DNA from: JBOHHR01 sp050740975
GTDB taxonomy: Bacteria; Pseudomonadota; Gammaproteobacteria; JBOHHR01
Direction of reading: 5' to 3'
DNA length: 6,417 bases
Assembly: GCA_050740975.1 (NCBI GenBank)
Contig: JBOIEE010000239.1
Span: 1 to 6,417, forward strand
Below are positions 1 through 5,689 of the stretch, piece by piece (within the stretch, counting starts at the first letter, position 1; every line of letters starts with the position of its first letter). The notes beneath the pieces are model-generated. The model was not told the origin of the DNA, ran no database searches, and was given only the letters and a program-made list of their open reading frames with translations. The position numbers and the translations under genes are program-made.

Positions 1-445
1 GGCGAAACTCGACCGGGTCTTTGCCGGCCGCGACCGCGATTTCGTCCATGAAAGTCTCGGTCGAAAACGCCGTATGCGTCGAGCCCACCGAGCGCCACCA
101 TTGCACCGGCACGCCGATCTTGGGCGAATTCAAATCCACCAGTATGTTCGGAATCGCATAGGGCAAATTGGACGCGCCCTCGACCGAGGTTGCGTCGATA
201 CCGTCCTTCACCAGCATCGGTTCGAACGGCGTGCCGGCGAGAATGGACTGACCGACGATGCGGTGATGCCACGCGGTCGGATTCCCGCTTGCATCGAGTC
301 CTGCGTGCAGAACGTGGTAGTAGATCGGACGGAAATAACCGGCGCGCATATCGTCTTCGCGCGTCCACTGCAGCTTGATCGGCGCGCGGCCGTTGATCGC
401 TTTGGCGATGTGCGCTGTCTCCACCAGATAATCCGAGGCGCCGGC
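1..445 (-). pseudogene. Xanthine dehydrogenase family molybdopterin-binding subunit (IorB/CoxL type), 5'-truncated and cut by window edge
   Basis: About 148 codons are open from the in-frame TGA at 446-448 to the left edge. The translation carries the stretches SDYLVETAHIAKAI, WTREDDMRAGYFRP, HHRIVGQSILAGTPFEPM, DGIDATSVEGASNLPYAIPN and WWRSVGSTHTAFSTETFMDE. These are typical of the large molybdopterin-binding subunit of isoquinoline 1-oxidoreductase-like and aldehyde oxidase-like hydroxylases, which oxidise a substrate with water and pass electrons to a 2Fe-2S subunit. Family members are usually over 700 residues. Here the first coding half, including the Gly-rich FGRR segment normally just upstream, is missing, and there is no start codon before the Met of DDMRAG. 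The xdhC-like stop codon lies only one base upstream of the TGA. The catalytic Glu near the C-terminus would be beyond the window. I read it as a 5'-deleted remnant. An assembly join is the main alternative, and the 3' end may or may not be intact. The family assignment is strong. Confidence 0.85.
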
Positions 446-449
446 TCAG

Positions 450-1148
450 CTACGAGGCCTTGGCGTGCCGCGCCTGAGTGATCTGCGCCATGATCGAAAT
501 GGCGATCTCGGCCGGCGTCACCGCGCCGATACTCAGGCCGACCGGCCCGTAGATACGCGCGCCATCGGCCGTGCCGAAGCCGCGCCCGGCGAGGCGCTGC
601 AGGCGGCTTTCATGTGTCTTCCGGCTACCCAGGGCGCCGATGTAGAACGCCGGCGTACGCAGAGCCCAGTCCAGCGCCGGATCGTCGAGCTTGGGATCGT
701 GGGTCAGCGTCACCAGCGCCGTGCGTGGGTCTCCCTGGACCTTGGCCAGTGCTTCATCCGGCCAGCGTCTGTCGACGCTGAGGCCGGCGAAGCGCTCAAC
801 CCCTGCGAACGCAGCGCGCGGATCAATGACCAAGACATCGTAGGCCGCGAGGCCTGCGAGCTGTGCCAGGGGCTGTGCGATATGCACCGCACCGACTAGG
901 ATCAGCCGGAACGGCGGGTTGAACACCTGGATGAAGATCGGCCCAGACGCCGACTCGAAACGTTCGCTGCGGTCTTCGGCCAAGAGCGTGCGGCCACGCG
1001 CGATCGCGTCGGGGTCGATGCCGTCGGCATCAGGCAACGTGGCGGTTCCCACAACCCACTGCCGCCCGTTGCCAAGCTCGGTCAATAGGGCGACCGGGAC
1101 CTTCGCCTTCTTCGCTTCGATCAGCGCGGATAGGATGTGGGACTTCAT
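450..1148 (-). CDS. XdhC family protein, Rossmann-domain (XdhC_C) type
   Basis: A 232-residue protein starting MKSHILSALIEAKKAKVP. XdhC/CoxI proteins bind the molybdenum cofactor and help its sulfuration and insertion into xanthine dehydrogenase-type hydroxylases in the cytoplasm. The N-terminal part (about 1-75) resembles the end of a CoxI-type domain. From about residue 76 there is a Rossmann-like fold beginning FNPPFRLILVGAVHIAQPLA, where the more common GAGH motif reads GAVH. The family motif YIGALGSRKTHESR is at about 169-182, and IYGPVGLSIGA followed by TPAEIAISIMAQI closes the protein near its C-terminus. The Met at 1148 was chosen over an upstream in-frame start at 1205 because it overlaps the stop of the preceding xdhC-like gene as ATGA, which suggests translational coupling. 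There is no strong Shine-Dalgarno. The natural client, a molybdopterin subunit, follows directly but is truncated, so this gene may now serve a different hydroxylase or none. Function is inferred from family membership. Confidence 0.9.
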   Translation of the reverse strand: MKSHILSALIEAKKAKVPVALLTELGNGRQWVVGTATLPDADGIDPDAIARGRTLLAEDRSERFESASGPIFIQVFNPPFRLILVGAVHIAQPLAQLAGLAAYDVLVIDPRAAFAGVERFAGLSVDRRWPDEALAKVQGDPRTALVTLTHDPKLDDPALDWALRTPAFYIGALGSRKTHESRLQRLAGRGFGTADGARIYGPVGLSIGAVTPAEIAISIMAQITQARHAKAS

Positions 1149-1465
1149 TCGATGGGCTCGACATAAATCTGGACCCGACCGCCACAACTGAGTCCCACCG
1201 ACCAAGCATCCTCGTTGGCTACACCGAACTCGAGCAGCTCGGACTGCCCGCTCTCGATGACTTGCAGCGCACGGCGCATCACTTCGCCCTCGATGCAGCC
1301 CCCTGAGACCGAGCCCATGAATCGCCCGCTATCGTCCGCCAACAGTTGACTGCCCGGCGGACGCGGCGATGAGCCCCAGGTTGCCACCACGGTAGCGAGC
1401 GCGACTCGCCTCCCTTCGCTACGCCAGGCGGCCGCAAGCTCCAACAGATCCGGCTCCTGCGCCAT
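1145..1465 (-). CDS. XdhC/CoxI family protein, short N-terminal-domain type
   Basis: A 106-residue protein that is essentially one XdhC_CoxI domain. Visible hallmarks are VATVVATWGSSPRPPGSQLL-like sequence at about 24-42 (seen as ATVVATWGSSPRPPGSQ), GSVSGGCIEGEV at 51-62 and SVGLSCGGRVQIYVEP at 89-104. The Cys residues in SGGCIEG and GLSCGG are the conserved ones of the family. In many bacteria this domain is fused to the Rossmann domain in one XdhC protein. Here the two are separate, overlapping genes, a known arrangement, and the pair should act together in maturation of a molybdenum hydroxylase. The ATG at 1463-1465 lies 21 bases after the stop of the truncated monooxygenase remnant and in the same frame. 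No good ribosome binding site precedes it, so translation may depend on upstream read-in. That upstream gene is broken, which could affect expression. Confidence 0.88.
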   Translation of the reverse strand: MAQEPDLLELAAAWRSEGRRVALATVVATWGSSPRPPGSQLLADDSGRFMGSVSGGCIEGEVMRRALQVIESGQSELLEFGVANEDAWSVGLSCGGRVQIYVEPIE

Positions 1466-1486
1466 ATCAGCAGACAGCCATCCAGG

Positions 1487-1684
1487 TCAAAGCACCGGAA
1501 TGAGCAGGTGCACGGCCTCAAGAACCCGAAGCGACCCGTACAATGGCCCCCGTGCTCGGTAGATCCCGAACCACGCGGTAACTGCGGGCTCCTCTTCGAT
1601 CGCGGGCAGACCGCCACTGAGTAAGCTGTCGACGTCCGCTCCGCGTTTTTCCTCCGGCCGAACGAGCAACGGGACATTAACCAC
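1487..1684 (-). pseudogene. Antibiotic biosynthesis monooxygenase (ABM)-like gene, 3'-truncated
   Basis: From a GTG at 1682-1684 the frame reads NVPLLVRPEEKRGADVDSLL then SGGLPAIEEEPAVTAWFGI. This matches the beginning of small (about 95-105 residue) ABM/YgiN-fold proteins, ferredoxin-like alpha-beta dimers often annotated as putative quinol monooxygenases. The match ends near residue 41 (about base 1562). Family members normally continue with a GPSTFGIFDAFPDE-like segment. A trace of PST can be read here in another frame, after which all three frames lose resemblance. The remaining 24 codons to the stop at 1487-1489 look unrelated. The GTG start is chosen because AGGAGG (1691-1696) lies six bases upstream. 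An in-frame TTG at 1705 is an alternative but lacks this spacing. The gene is the leader of the minus-strand xdhC-like group, so its promoter and ribosome binding site may still drive the two genes downstream. A functional short peptide cannot be excluded. Confidence 0.62.
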
Positions 1685-1690
1685 GTCCTG

Positions 1691-1696
1691 CCTCCT
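1691..1696 (-). promoter_or_regulatory. Strong Shine-Dalgarno for the ABM-like remnant
   Basis: Read on the minus strand the sequence is AGGAGG with a six-base spacer to GTG at 1682-1684. It decides the start of the truncated monooxygenase-like gene in favour of GTG over the upstream TTG. It is the best ribosome binding site in the minus-strand group, whose later genes have poor ones. Confidence 0.65.
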
Positions 1697-1737
1697 CTCT
1701 AACAAATGCGTCTTTGTTTGATACCGCTACATTCCGG

Positions 1738-1766
1738 AGCCTATCGAACCGTTACTGATGCGTCAA
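1738..1766 (-). promoter_or_regulatory. Candidate sigma70-type promoter for the leftward group
   Basis: On the minus strand TTGACG (1761-1766, five of six to the -35 consensus) is followed after 17 bases by TAGGCT (1738-1743), a weak -10 matching only the first, second and last positions. It lies about 55 bases upstream of the GTG of the ABM-like remnant and would transcribe that remnant and both xdhC-like genes. The -35 and spacing are good and the -10 is poor, so this is tentative. Confidence 0.35.
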
Positions 1767-1786
1767 CACTTTATGCAATAAGGGTA

Positions 1787-1805
1787 AGTTACGCCCGCCG
1801 TAACT
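1787..1805. repeat. Perfect 7-bp inverted repeat (AGTTACG-N5-CGTAACT)
   Basis: AGTTACG (1787-1793), five bases CCCGC, then CGTAACT (1799-1805). It sits about 20 bases upstream of the leftward candidate -35 box, in the AT-richer spacer. It could be an operator for a dimeric regulator or a small hairpin. The short length means chance is possible. Confidence 0.4.
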
Positions 1806-1837
1806 CGGTGTGCCCCTTTGCGCTCGTCCGTTTATAC

Positions 1838-1857
1838 ACTCACAATTACTCACAATA
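1838..1857. repeat. Tandem direct repeat ACTCACAAT with 10-bp period
   Basis: ACTCACAAT occurs at 1838-1846 and again at 1848-1856, each followed by T or A, so the repeat period is exactly one DNA helical turn. It lies in the non-coding spacer between the leftward promoter candidate and the gene remnants. The phasing is what one expects for side-by-side binding of a regulator, but two copies alone do not prove it. Confidence 0.4.
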
Positions 1858-1939
1858 TAGACACCTGCTTCCATCGCCCTGGCCGCGATCACTGGAGAGA
1901 ACACAGCACGATCGAAAAAGAGTCTCCGGGCTGCCCTGA

Positions 1940-2143
1940 AACAGATCGAGCATTTCCCGACCAAGCAAGGGGGGCTTTTTTGCGCGAAGTTTCGCCAAGC
2001 TCGGGATCCAGGTTCACCTCGGCGAGCGGGTGATCGAAGTCACGGCCAACGGGTTCCAGACCCACCAGCTCCTCATTGTTCCACGGCCCGTACATCGGAC
2101 CGATAGCCGCTCTCGCGGGAATGGAGATAGGTTGAACCGTTAG
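1940..2143 (+). pseudogene. Fragment of an FAD/NAD-dependent oxidoreductase (type II NADH dehydrogenase-like)
   Basis: Between stops at 1937-1939 and 2141-2143, the plus frame contains ARSFAKLGIQVHLGERVIEV followed by TANGFQT (roughly 1982-2060). This resembles the second Rossmann segment of pyridine nucleotide-disulfide oxidoreductases such as NDH-2, where an alpha helix ending in KLGV(E/Q)V leads to a strand 'VRLGTRVTEVTADGV'. Neither the upstream GxGxxG dinucleotide motif nor the downstream WAAG-like segment is present, so only about 25-30 residues of a protein of about 400 survive. There is no start codon or ribosome binding site. The minus-strand reading of the same bases (1889-2095) shows no family resemblance and is considered a shadow. 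The assignment rests on one short segment and is moderate. Confidence 0.45.
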
Positions 2144-2288
2144 GTGCGGCCGCCTCGCCTTTGTCCCACTTTAGTTCGACGAATCCGCTTGCGGCCAACT
2201 TGTCCAATTGCTGATTGAAATGGAATTTGAGTTCGTCGATGTTTTTGTAAACGGTGTAGAAATGTCGTGTCGCCTGACGCAATCGATG
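2073..2288 (-). pseudogene. C-terminal fragment of a DUF4062-like protein
   Basis: The minus frame is open from the stop at 2289-2291 to the TGA at 2073-2075, about 71 codons. It reads RHFYTVYKNIDELKFHFNQQ, then LDKLAASGFVELKWDKGEAA and APNGSTY. The pattern of an aromatic-rich start, a 'Y.nidELk..f...LdkL' helix and a following charged, low-complexity tail resembles the end of DUF4062 domains and the linker that follows them in many large signalling or NTPase-associated proteins. No ATG start is available (the first usable codon is TTG at 2280-2282), and the N-terminal domain is absent. After GSTY the resemblance is lost, and the frame overlaps the plus-strand oxidoreductase fragment at 2073-2143. 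I read it as a remnant. A small standalone protein is less likely. The family call is from recall of the pattern and is moderate to low. Confidence 0.4.
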
Positions 2289-2307
2289 CTACAACCGCCC
2301 GCACCTT

Positions 2308-2336
2308 TTGAGATACAGATTGCGATTCAATACAAT
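2308..2336 (+). promoter_or_regulatory. Sigma70-type promoter of the ATPase-hpt-MTIP operon
   Basis: TTGAGA (2308-2313) and TACAAT (2331-2336) each match the consensus at five of six positions and are separated by exactly 17 bases. Transcription would start near 2343, giving a leader of about 45 bases before the ATG at 2389. A second, weaker pair (TTGCTT at 2341-2346, TATGCT at 2363-2368, 16-base spacer) overlaps just downstream. No operator-like symmetry is obvious here. Confidence 0.6.
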
Positions 2337-2388
2337 GCGGTTGCTTGTGCACCCATGGGAACTATGCTACATACGAGGACCTGGCTTC

Positions 2389-3252
2389 ATGTCAAACGCC
2401 GATCAGTTTTTCGCCCGGGCCGAGGCTCTGCTCGATCGCTTAGAGTCCCTGTTGCCACCCCCGCCGCTCCCACCTGCCTGGGATGCCAACCTGGCCTTCA
2501 TCTGGCAACGCGTGGGCTATTCGGGGAGGCTCGTAGGCGTTGGCAACCTTCCCAGCGTGGGTCTCGACGATCTGCAATGCATCGATCGCCAGAAGCAACA
2601 GATCGATCTCAATACCCGCCAGTTTCTGCATAAGCTGGCGGCGAATAATGTCCTGCTTTGGGGGCCTCGGGGCACGGGGAAATCATCGCTGATCAAAGCT
2701 CTTTTGAATGCTTATGCTGCCGCGGGATTGCGCCTCATCGAGGTGTATCGGGAGCATCTGGCGGAGATCCCCGAAATCGTGGATACGGTGCGCACGCGCC
2801 CGGAACGCTTCCTCATCTTTTGTGATGACCTGTCGTTTGAAGCCAATGATCTGGGTTACAAGCCGCTTAAGGTGCTGCTCGACGGATCGATTAAGCATTC
2901 CTCGGACAATGTTTTGATTTACGCCACTTCTAATCGACGCCATCTGTTGCCCGAGCACCAGCAGGATAACGAGCTCACTACCGTCAGCGAAACGGAAATC
3001 CATTATGGGGAGGCGGTCGAAGAGCGGATCTCGCTTTCAGAGCGCTTTGGGTTATGGGTGGCGTTTCACCCATTTTCTCAGGGGCAATACCTCACCTGCG
3101 TTGTGCACTGGCTGAAGCGGCTGGGCGTGGCGGATACGCGTGAGGTCCAGCAAGCCGCTCTGCAGTGGGCTTTGGCGCACGGATCGCGCAGCGGGCGTTC
3201 GGCCTGGCAGTTTGCCTGTGACTGGGCGGGGAAAAAGGGTTTGGGCTTGTGA
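2389..3252 (+). CDS. AAA-type ATP-binding protein (DUF815 family), function unknown
   Basis: A 287-residue cytoplasmic ATPase. It has a Walker A motif GPRGTGKSS at 92-100, a Walker B segment FLIFCDDLSF at 141-150 with two Asp residues, and a sensor-1-like ATSNRRHLLPE at 179-189. A charged arginine-containing EERISLSERFGLW region (about 211-223) lies where an arginine finger could be. The N-terminus (1-85) is specific to the family and has a Pro-rich turn LLPPPPLPP. This order matches the DUF815 group of AAA proteins, whose role is not established. The ATG at 2389 is preferred over one at 2308 because GAGGA lies nine bases upstream and the earlier start falls inside the promoter. It is the first gene of the operon, and its stop overlaps the next start as GTGA. 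Conserved linkage to purine salvage could mean a chaperone, regulatory or purely positional relation, and I cannot choose between them. Confidence 0.88.
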   Translation: MSNADQFFARAEALLDRLESLLPPPPLPPAWDANLAFIWQRVGYSGRLVGVGNLPSVGLDDLQCIDRQKQQIDLNTRQFLHKLAANNVLLWGPRGTGKSSLIKALLNAYAAAGLRLIEVYREHLAEIPEIVDTVRTRPERFLIFCDDLSFEANDLGYKPLKVLLDGSIKHSSDNVLIYATSNRRHLLPEHQQDNELTTVSETEIHYGEAVEERISLSERFGLWVAFHPFSQGQYLTCVVHWLKRLGVADTREVQQAALQWALAHGSRSGRSAWQFACDWAGKKGLGL

Positions 3253-3809
3253 GCGACCAAACGTTGCTTGCGGAGATCAGCCGGGTCGCCCTAGAGGCGG
3301 ACTTGTTGTTCGATAGGGTTACGGTCGAAACCGCTTTAGACACCATGGCCGCCGCCATAGCAGAACAGCTCGCAGACACCAACCCGCTGATCTTGTCGGT
3401 GATGATCGGCGGTATCGTCCCCACCGGGAACCTGCTGAAACGCCTGCGGTTCCCTTTGGAGCTCGATTATGTGCACGCCACCCGCTACAGGGGACATACT
3501 CGGGGCGGAGATCTGCACTGGATAAAGCGCCCCGCCATCTCGCTGCAGGATAGGACGGTTCTGGTTGTTGACGATGTGCTGGATGAAGGGGTCACGCTCG
3601 CAGCCATCGTAAACGATTGCCAAGCGAAGGGCGCGGCGCAGGTGCTGACCGCGGTGCTGGTAGAGAAGCAACTGCAGCCCATGGCCAGCAAGCACCGCGC
3701 GCAATTCGTCGGTTTAAAGGCAGTTAACCGCTACCTCTTCGGTTTCGGAATGGACTACAAAGCCTACTTGCGCAATGCCGATGGGATTTACGCCGTGAGG
3801 GAGATGTGA
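3249..3809 (+). CDS. hpt: Hypoxanthine-guanine phosphoribosyltransferase
   Basis: A 186-residue type I phosphoribosyltransferase, close to the usual 175-190. It would convert hypoxanthine (or guanine) and PRPP into IMP (or GMP) and pyrophosphate in the cytoplasm. The PRPP loop VLVVDDVLDEGVTL is at 104-117, with the paired Asp residues and the small/Gly residues that hold the ribose phosphate. The early GG of MIGGIVPTG at 52-60 and the TRYRG segment at 78-82 fit the PPi-binding and flexible-loop positions. FGMDYKAYLRN near 166-176 corresponds to the C-terminal G-x-D-Y base and magnesium region of HPRTs. It starts at GTG inside the ATPase stop (GTGA overlap) and ends overlapping the next GTG start, so translational coupling is likely on both sides. 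With the following phosphorylase it forms a two-step route from methylthioinosine to IMP. Preference for hypoxanthine over guanine cannot be judged from sequence alone. Confidence 0.92.
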   Translation: MSDQTLLAEISRVALEADLLFDRVTVETALDTMAAAIAEQLADTNPLILSVMIGGIVPTGNLLKRLRFPLELDYVHATRYRGHTRGGDLHWIKRPAISLQDRTVLVVDDVLDEGVTLAAIVNDCQAKGAAQVLTAVLVEKQLQPMASKHRAQFVGLKAVNRYLFGFGMDYKAYLRNADGIYAVREM

Positions 3810-4546
3810 CCGCTTTTGCCGTTATCGGGGGCACGGGTGTGCCCGCGCTGAACGGCCTCAATATCCTACGCCAGCAGGTATGTCAGACACCTTTCGGTGA
3901 GCCATCCGGCCCTTTTGCTATTGGCGAGCTATACGGTAAGGAGCTTATTTTTCTCGCGCGCCACGGGCCCGGTCACACCATACCGCCGCACCGGATAAAC
4001 TATCGAGCCAACATCTGGGCGCTTAAACAGCTCGGTGCCCCCCGCATTATCGCAATCGCTGCGGTGGGCGGCATAGCGGCAGAGATGTGGCCCTCACGGC
4101 TCGCGTTTCCCCACCAGATCATCGATTACACCGCGTCCCGTGCTCATACCTTCTTCGAGGACACCGATGTTGCGGCAATCCATATCGACTTTACAGAACC
4201 GTACTCTGCGGAGCTGCGCACCTTGCTCATCCAAGGGGCTGCTGATGCGGGCCTGGATGCTTGCGACCATGGCATCTATGGCGCCACCCAGGGGCCACGG
4301 CTGGAGACGGCGGCGGAGATCGATCGATTGGAACGCGACGGTTGTACCATGGTGGGCATGACCGGCATGCCGGAGGCCGCGTTGGCACGTGAGCTTGAGC
4401 TGGCTTATGCAAGCTGCGCCGTGGTCACCAACTGGGCTGCAGGACGAAGCGACGGCCCGCTAACGATTGCGACCTTAGAAGCCAATCTTAAGAGCGGAAT
4501 GCAGCAGGTGAATCGCTTGTTGCGGGCAGTTATCGCGCGGCTTTAG
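3806..4546 (+). CDS. S-methyl-5'-thioinosine phosphorylase (MTAP/PNP family)
   Basis: A 246-residue trimeric-type purine nucleoside phosphorylase. It is predicted to split 5'-methylthioinosine with phosphate into hypoxanthine and methylthioribose-1-phosphate. Phosphate-site motifs are GGTG at 8-11, RHGPGH at 52-57 and PPHRINYRAN at 60-69. The nucleoside-binding GMTGMPEAALARELE starts at 184. In adenine-specific MTA phosphorylases the later base-binding loop carries Asp (TDYD). Here it reads VVTNWAAG with Asn at 209, as in 6-oxopurine enzymes, so inosine-type substrates are favoured. This agrees with its position directly after hpt, sharing an overlapping GTG start (ATGTGA). Length is typical of the Pseudomonas MTI phosphorylase group and shorter than human MTAP. 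Annotation pipelines often label such proteins MTA phosphorylase. An MTA deaminase, needed to make methylthioinosine, would have to be encoded elsewhere. Confidence 0.88.
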   Translation: MTAFAVIGGTGVPALNGLNILRQQVCQTPFGEPSGPFAIGELYGKELIFLARHGPGHTIPPHRINYRANIWALKQLGAPRIIAIAAVGGIAAEMWPSRLAFPHQIIDYTASRAHTFFEDTDVAAIHIDFTEPYSAELRTLLIQGAADAGLDACDHGIYGATQGPRLETAAEIDRLERDGCTMVGMTGMPEAALARELELAYASCAVVTNWAAGRSDGPLTIATLEANLKSGMQQVNRLLRAVIARL

Positions 4547-4570
4547 AGTTTAGCACGCAATCCCTGGAGT

Positions 4571-4600
4571 CGGCCCTCTTAGCGCGTAGCGCGCGGGCCG
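4571..4600. other. GC-rich stem-loop between convergent genes
   Basis: CGGCCC (4571-4576) pairs with GGGCCG (4595-4600), and inside it GCGC (4582-4585) can pair with GCGC (4589-4592) around a GTA loop. It lies 25 bases after the phosphorylase stop and about 50 after the end of the leftward sugar transferase gene. Neither strand has a T-run after the stem, so it is not a classical intrinsic terminator. It could still stabilise the 3' ends of both transcripts or assist Rho-dependent ending. Confidence 0.4.
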
Positions 4601-4651
4601 AATGGAATTATCAGAAAGTCCTTAAGCAAAAGCGGCTAGGCATATACGATC

Positions 4652-5689
4652 CTAAGCCTCAGCGTGGCGCCGGTAAGCACGCTGCACAAAAAACCACACC
4701 GTCCACCCGATAGCAGCCGTGAGCAGCACAATGGGCACCAGAAGCCCTGGATCCAGGACACTCGCATAAGCAAGCGGCCATAAGAACAAGATATTCGCAA
4801 GCAGGCTGCCTACGGCCACTTGACGATGGCTAAATCCGAGCTGCACTAAGCGTTGGTAGGCATGGGTGCGATGCGGTCGGTGCCATGCCTCACCGGCGAA
4901 CACGCGCCGGAGCAGGGTGAAGGTCGTGTCCCACACAAAGATCCCGAGCAGGATACACCACACCAGGGCCGGCAACTCCGCTGTGGACTCTCCAAGGAAC
5001 GCCAGCACGGCGAAGGTATAGCCCAGAAAATAGCTCCCGACATCGCCCATAAATATCTTGGCCGGGGACCAGTTCCACACCAGAAATCCGGAGCAGGCAG
5101 CTGCCAGCAACGCGCACGCGGCGGAAAGACCCCAATAGCCTTTCATCGCGAACAGCATGGCTCCCATGCCGGCCGCGCAGACGGATTGGATGCCGGCCAG
5201 TCCGTCTATGCCATCCATGAAGTTGTAGAGATTGATCAACCACACGATCGTGATCACGCCTAGGATGCTGCCAAACCATCCCAAATGCAGTGTCGCAATC
5301 CCCACATCGATCTCCGCCAAGCCGCCCAAGCACCCCAAGGCCAAAATGGCGGCGATCACTTGAACAAAGGCGCGCCATCCGGTGGAGATGAAACCGCGAT
5401 CGTCGATCCAACCGATGACCGAGACCATCAGTCCACCCCCCGCAAAAGCCATAACCGAACGCAAAGGCAACCATCCGCTCACACCCAGGATCGTAATCAC
5501 CGCTAGGAACACGACACAGACTGCGAGCCCCCCTCCACGCGGCATGGGTGCGGTGTGCGAGCTGCGCTCATTCGGAATGTCAATGACGGAATGGCGCAAT
5601 GTATGCCGGCGTACTAAGCCCGTAATCACAGCGCCCGCGATAAACGCGACCAGCGCCGACAAGGCGATCGAAGAGCAGAAGTTAGTCAA
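4652..5689 (-). CDS. Polyprenyl-phosphate sugar-1-phosphate transferase (MraY/WecA family, WbpL-like)
   Basis: A 345-residue polytopic inner-membrane protein that would transfer an amino-sugar 1-phosphate from UDP-sugar to undecaprenyl phosphate, starting O-antigen or related glycan synthesis. The family's cytoplasmic motifs appear in order: VIDIPNERSSHTAPMPRGGG at 35-54, GWIDDRG at 93-99 (Asp pair for magnesium), NFMDGIDGLAG at 156-166, KIFMGDVGSYFLG at 211-223, and the His-rich WHRPHRTHAYQRL at 269-281. About ten hydrophobic segments alternate with these loops. The SSHT and RPHRTH forms fit the WecA/WbpL side of the family better than MraY. The start is TTG at 5689, overlapping the stop of the upstream epimerase gene by eight bases. 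No other start precedes the first membrane segment. The WbpL role is inferred from similarity and from the WbpV-like neighbour, and the exact sugar cannot be read from sequence. Confidence 0.9.
   Translation of the reverse strand: MTNFCSSIALSALVAFIAGAVITGLVRRHTLRHSVIDIPNERSSHTAPMPRGGGLAVCVVFLAVITILGVSGWLPLRSVMAFAGGGLMVSVIGWIDDRGFISTGWRAFVQVIAAILALGCLGGLAEIDVGIATLHLGWFGSILGVITIVWLINLYNFMDGIDGLAGIQSVCAAGMGAMLFAMKGYWGLSAACALLAAACSGFLVWNWSPAKIFMGDVGSYFLGYTFAVLAFLGESTAELPALVWCILLGIFVWDTTFTLLRRVFAGEAWHRPHRTHAYQRLVQLGFSHRQVAVGSLLANILFLWPLAYASVLDPGLLVPIVLLTAAIGWTVWFFVQRAYRRHAEA

Larger units (their letters stand above)
1685..2388. other. Spacer without an intact gene
   Basis: This 0.7 kb stretch separates the leftward molybdoenzyme group from the rightward purine operon. 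It contains the leftward promoter candidate, a 7-bp inverted repeat, a phased direct repeat, two gene fragments on opposite strands, and the rightward promoter. I see no tRNA, no transposase, and no long inverted repeats that would mark an insertion sequence. The region from about 1870 to 1940 shows no recognisable coding or structural signal. Confidence 0.6.

Noticed and set aside
465..899. Long plus-strand open frame opposite the XdhC Rossmann gene
   Set aside because: The translation is Arg/Ala/Gln-rich without any family pattern, and the opposite strand has clear XdhC motifs; it is an antisense shadow in high-GC DNA.
1963..1981. AAGC-GGGG-GCTT followed by six T: possible intrinsic terminator on plus
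   Set aside because: The stem is only four base pairs with an A/G-rich loop, and no intact gene ends before it on the plus strand; the T-run lies within the oxidoreductase fragment.
1889..2095. Minus-strand frame opposite the oxidoreductase fragment
   Set aside because: No family resemblance; the plus strand carries the Rossmann-like segment, so this is treated as antisense.
2208..2633. 141-codon plus frame covering the operon promoter and the ATPase start
   Set aside because: It runs across the promoter and then out of frame through the ATPase coding region; the later part is Arg/Pro-rich shadow sequence.
4890..5474. 194-codon minus-strand frame inside the sugar transferase
   Set aside because: It is out of frame with the MraY/WecA motifs on the same strand, rich in Arg/Gly/His, and has no recognisable domain.
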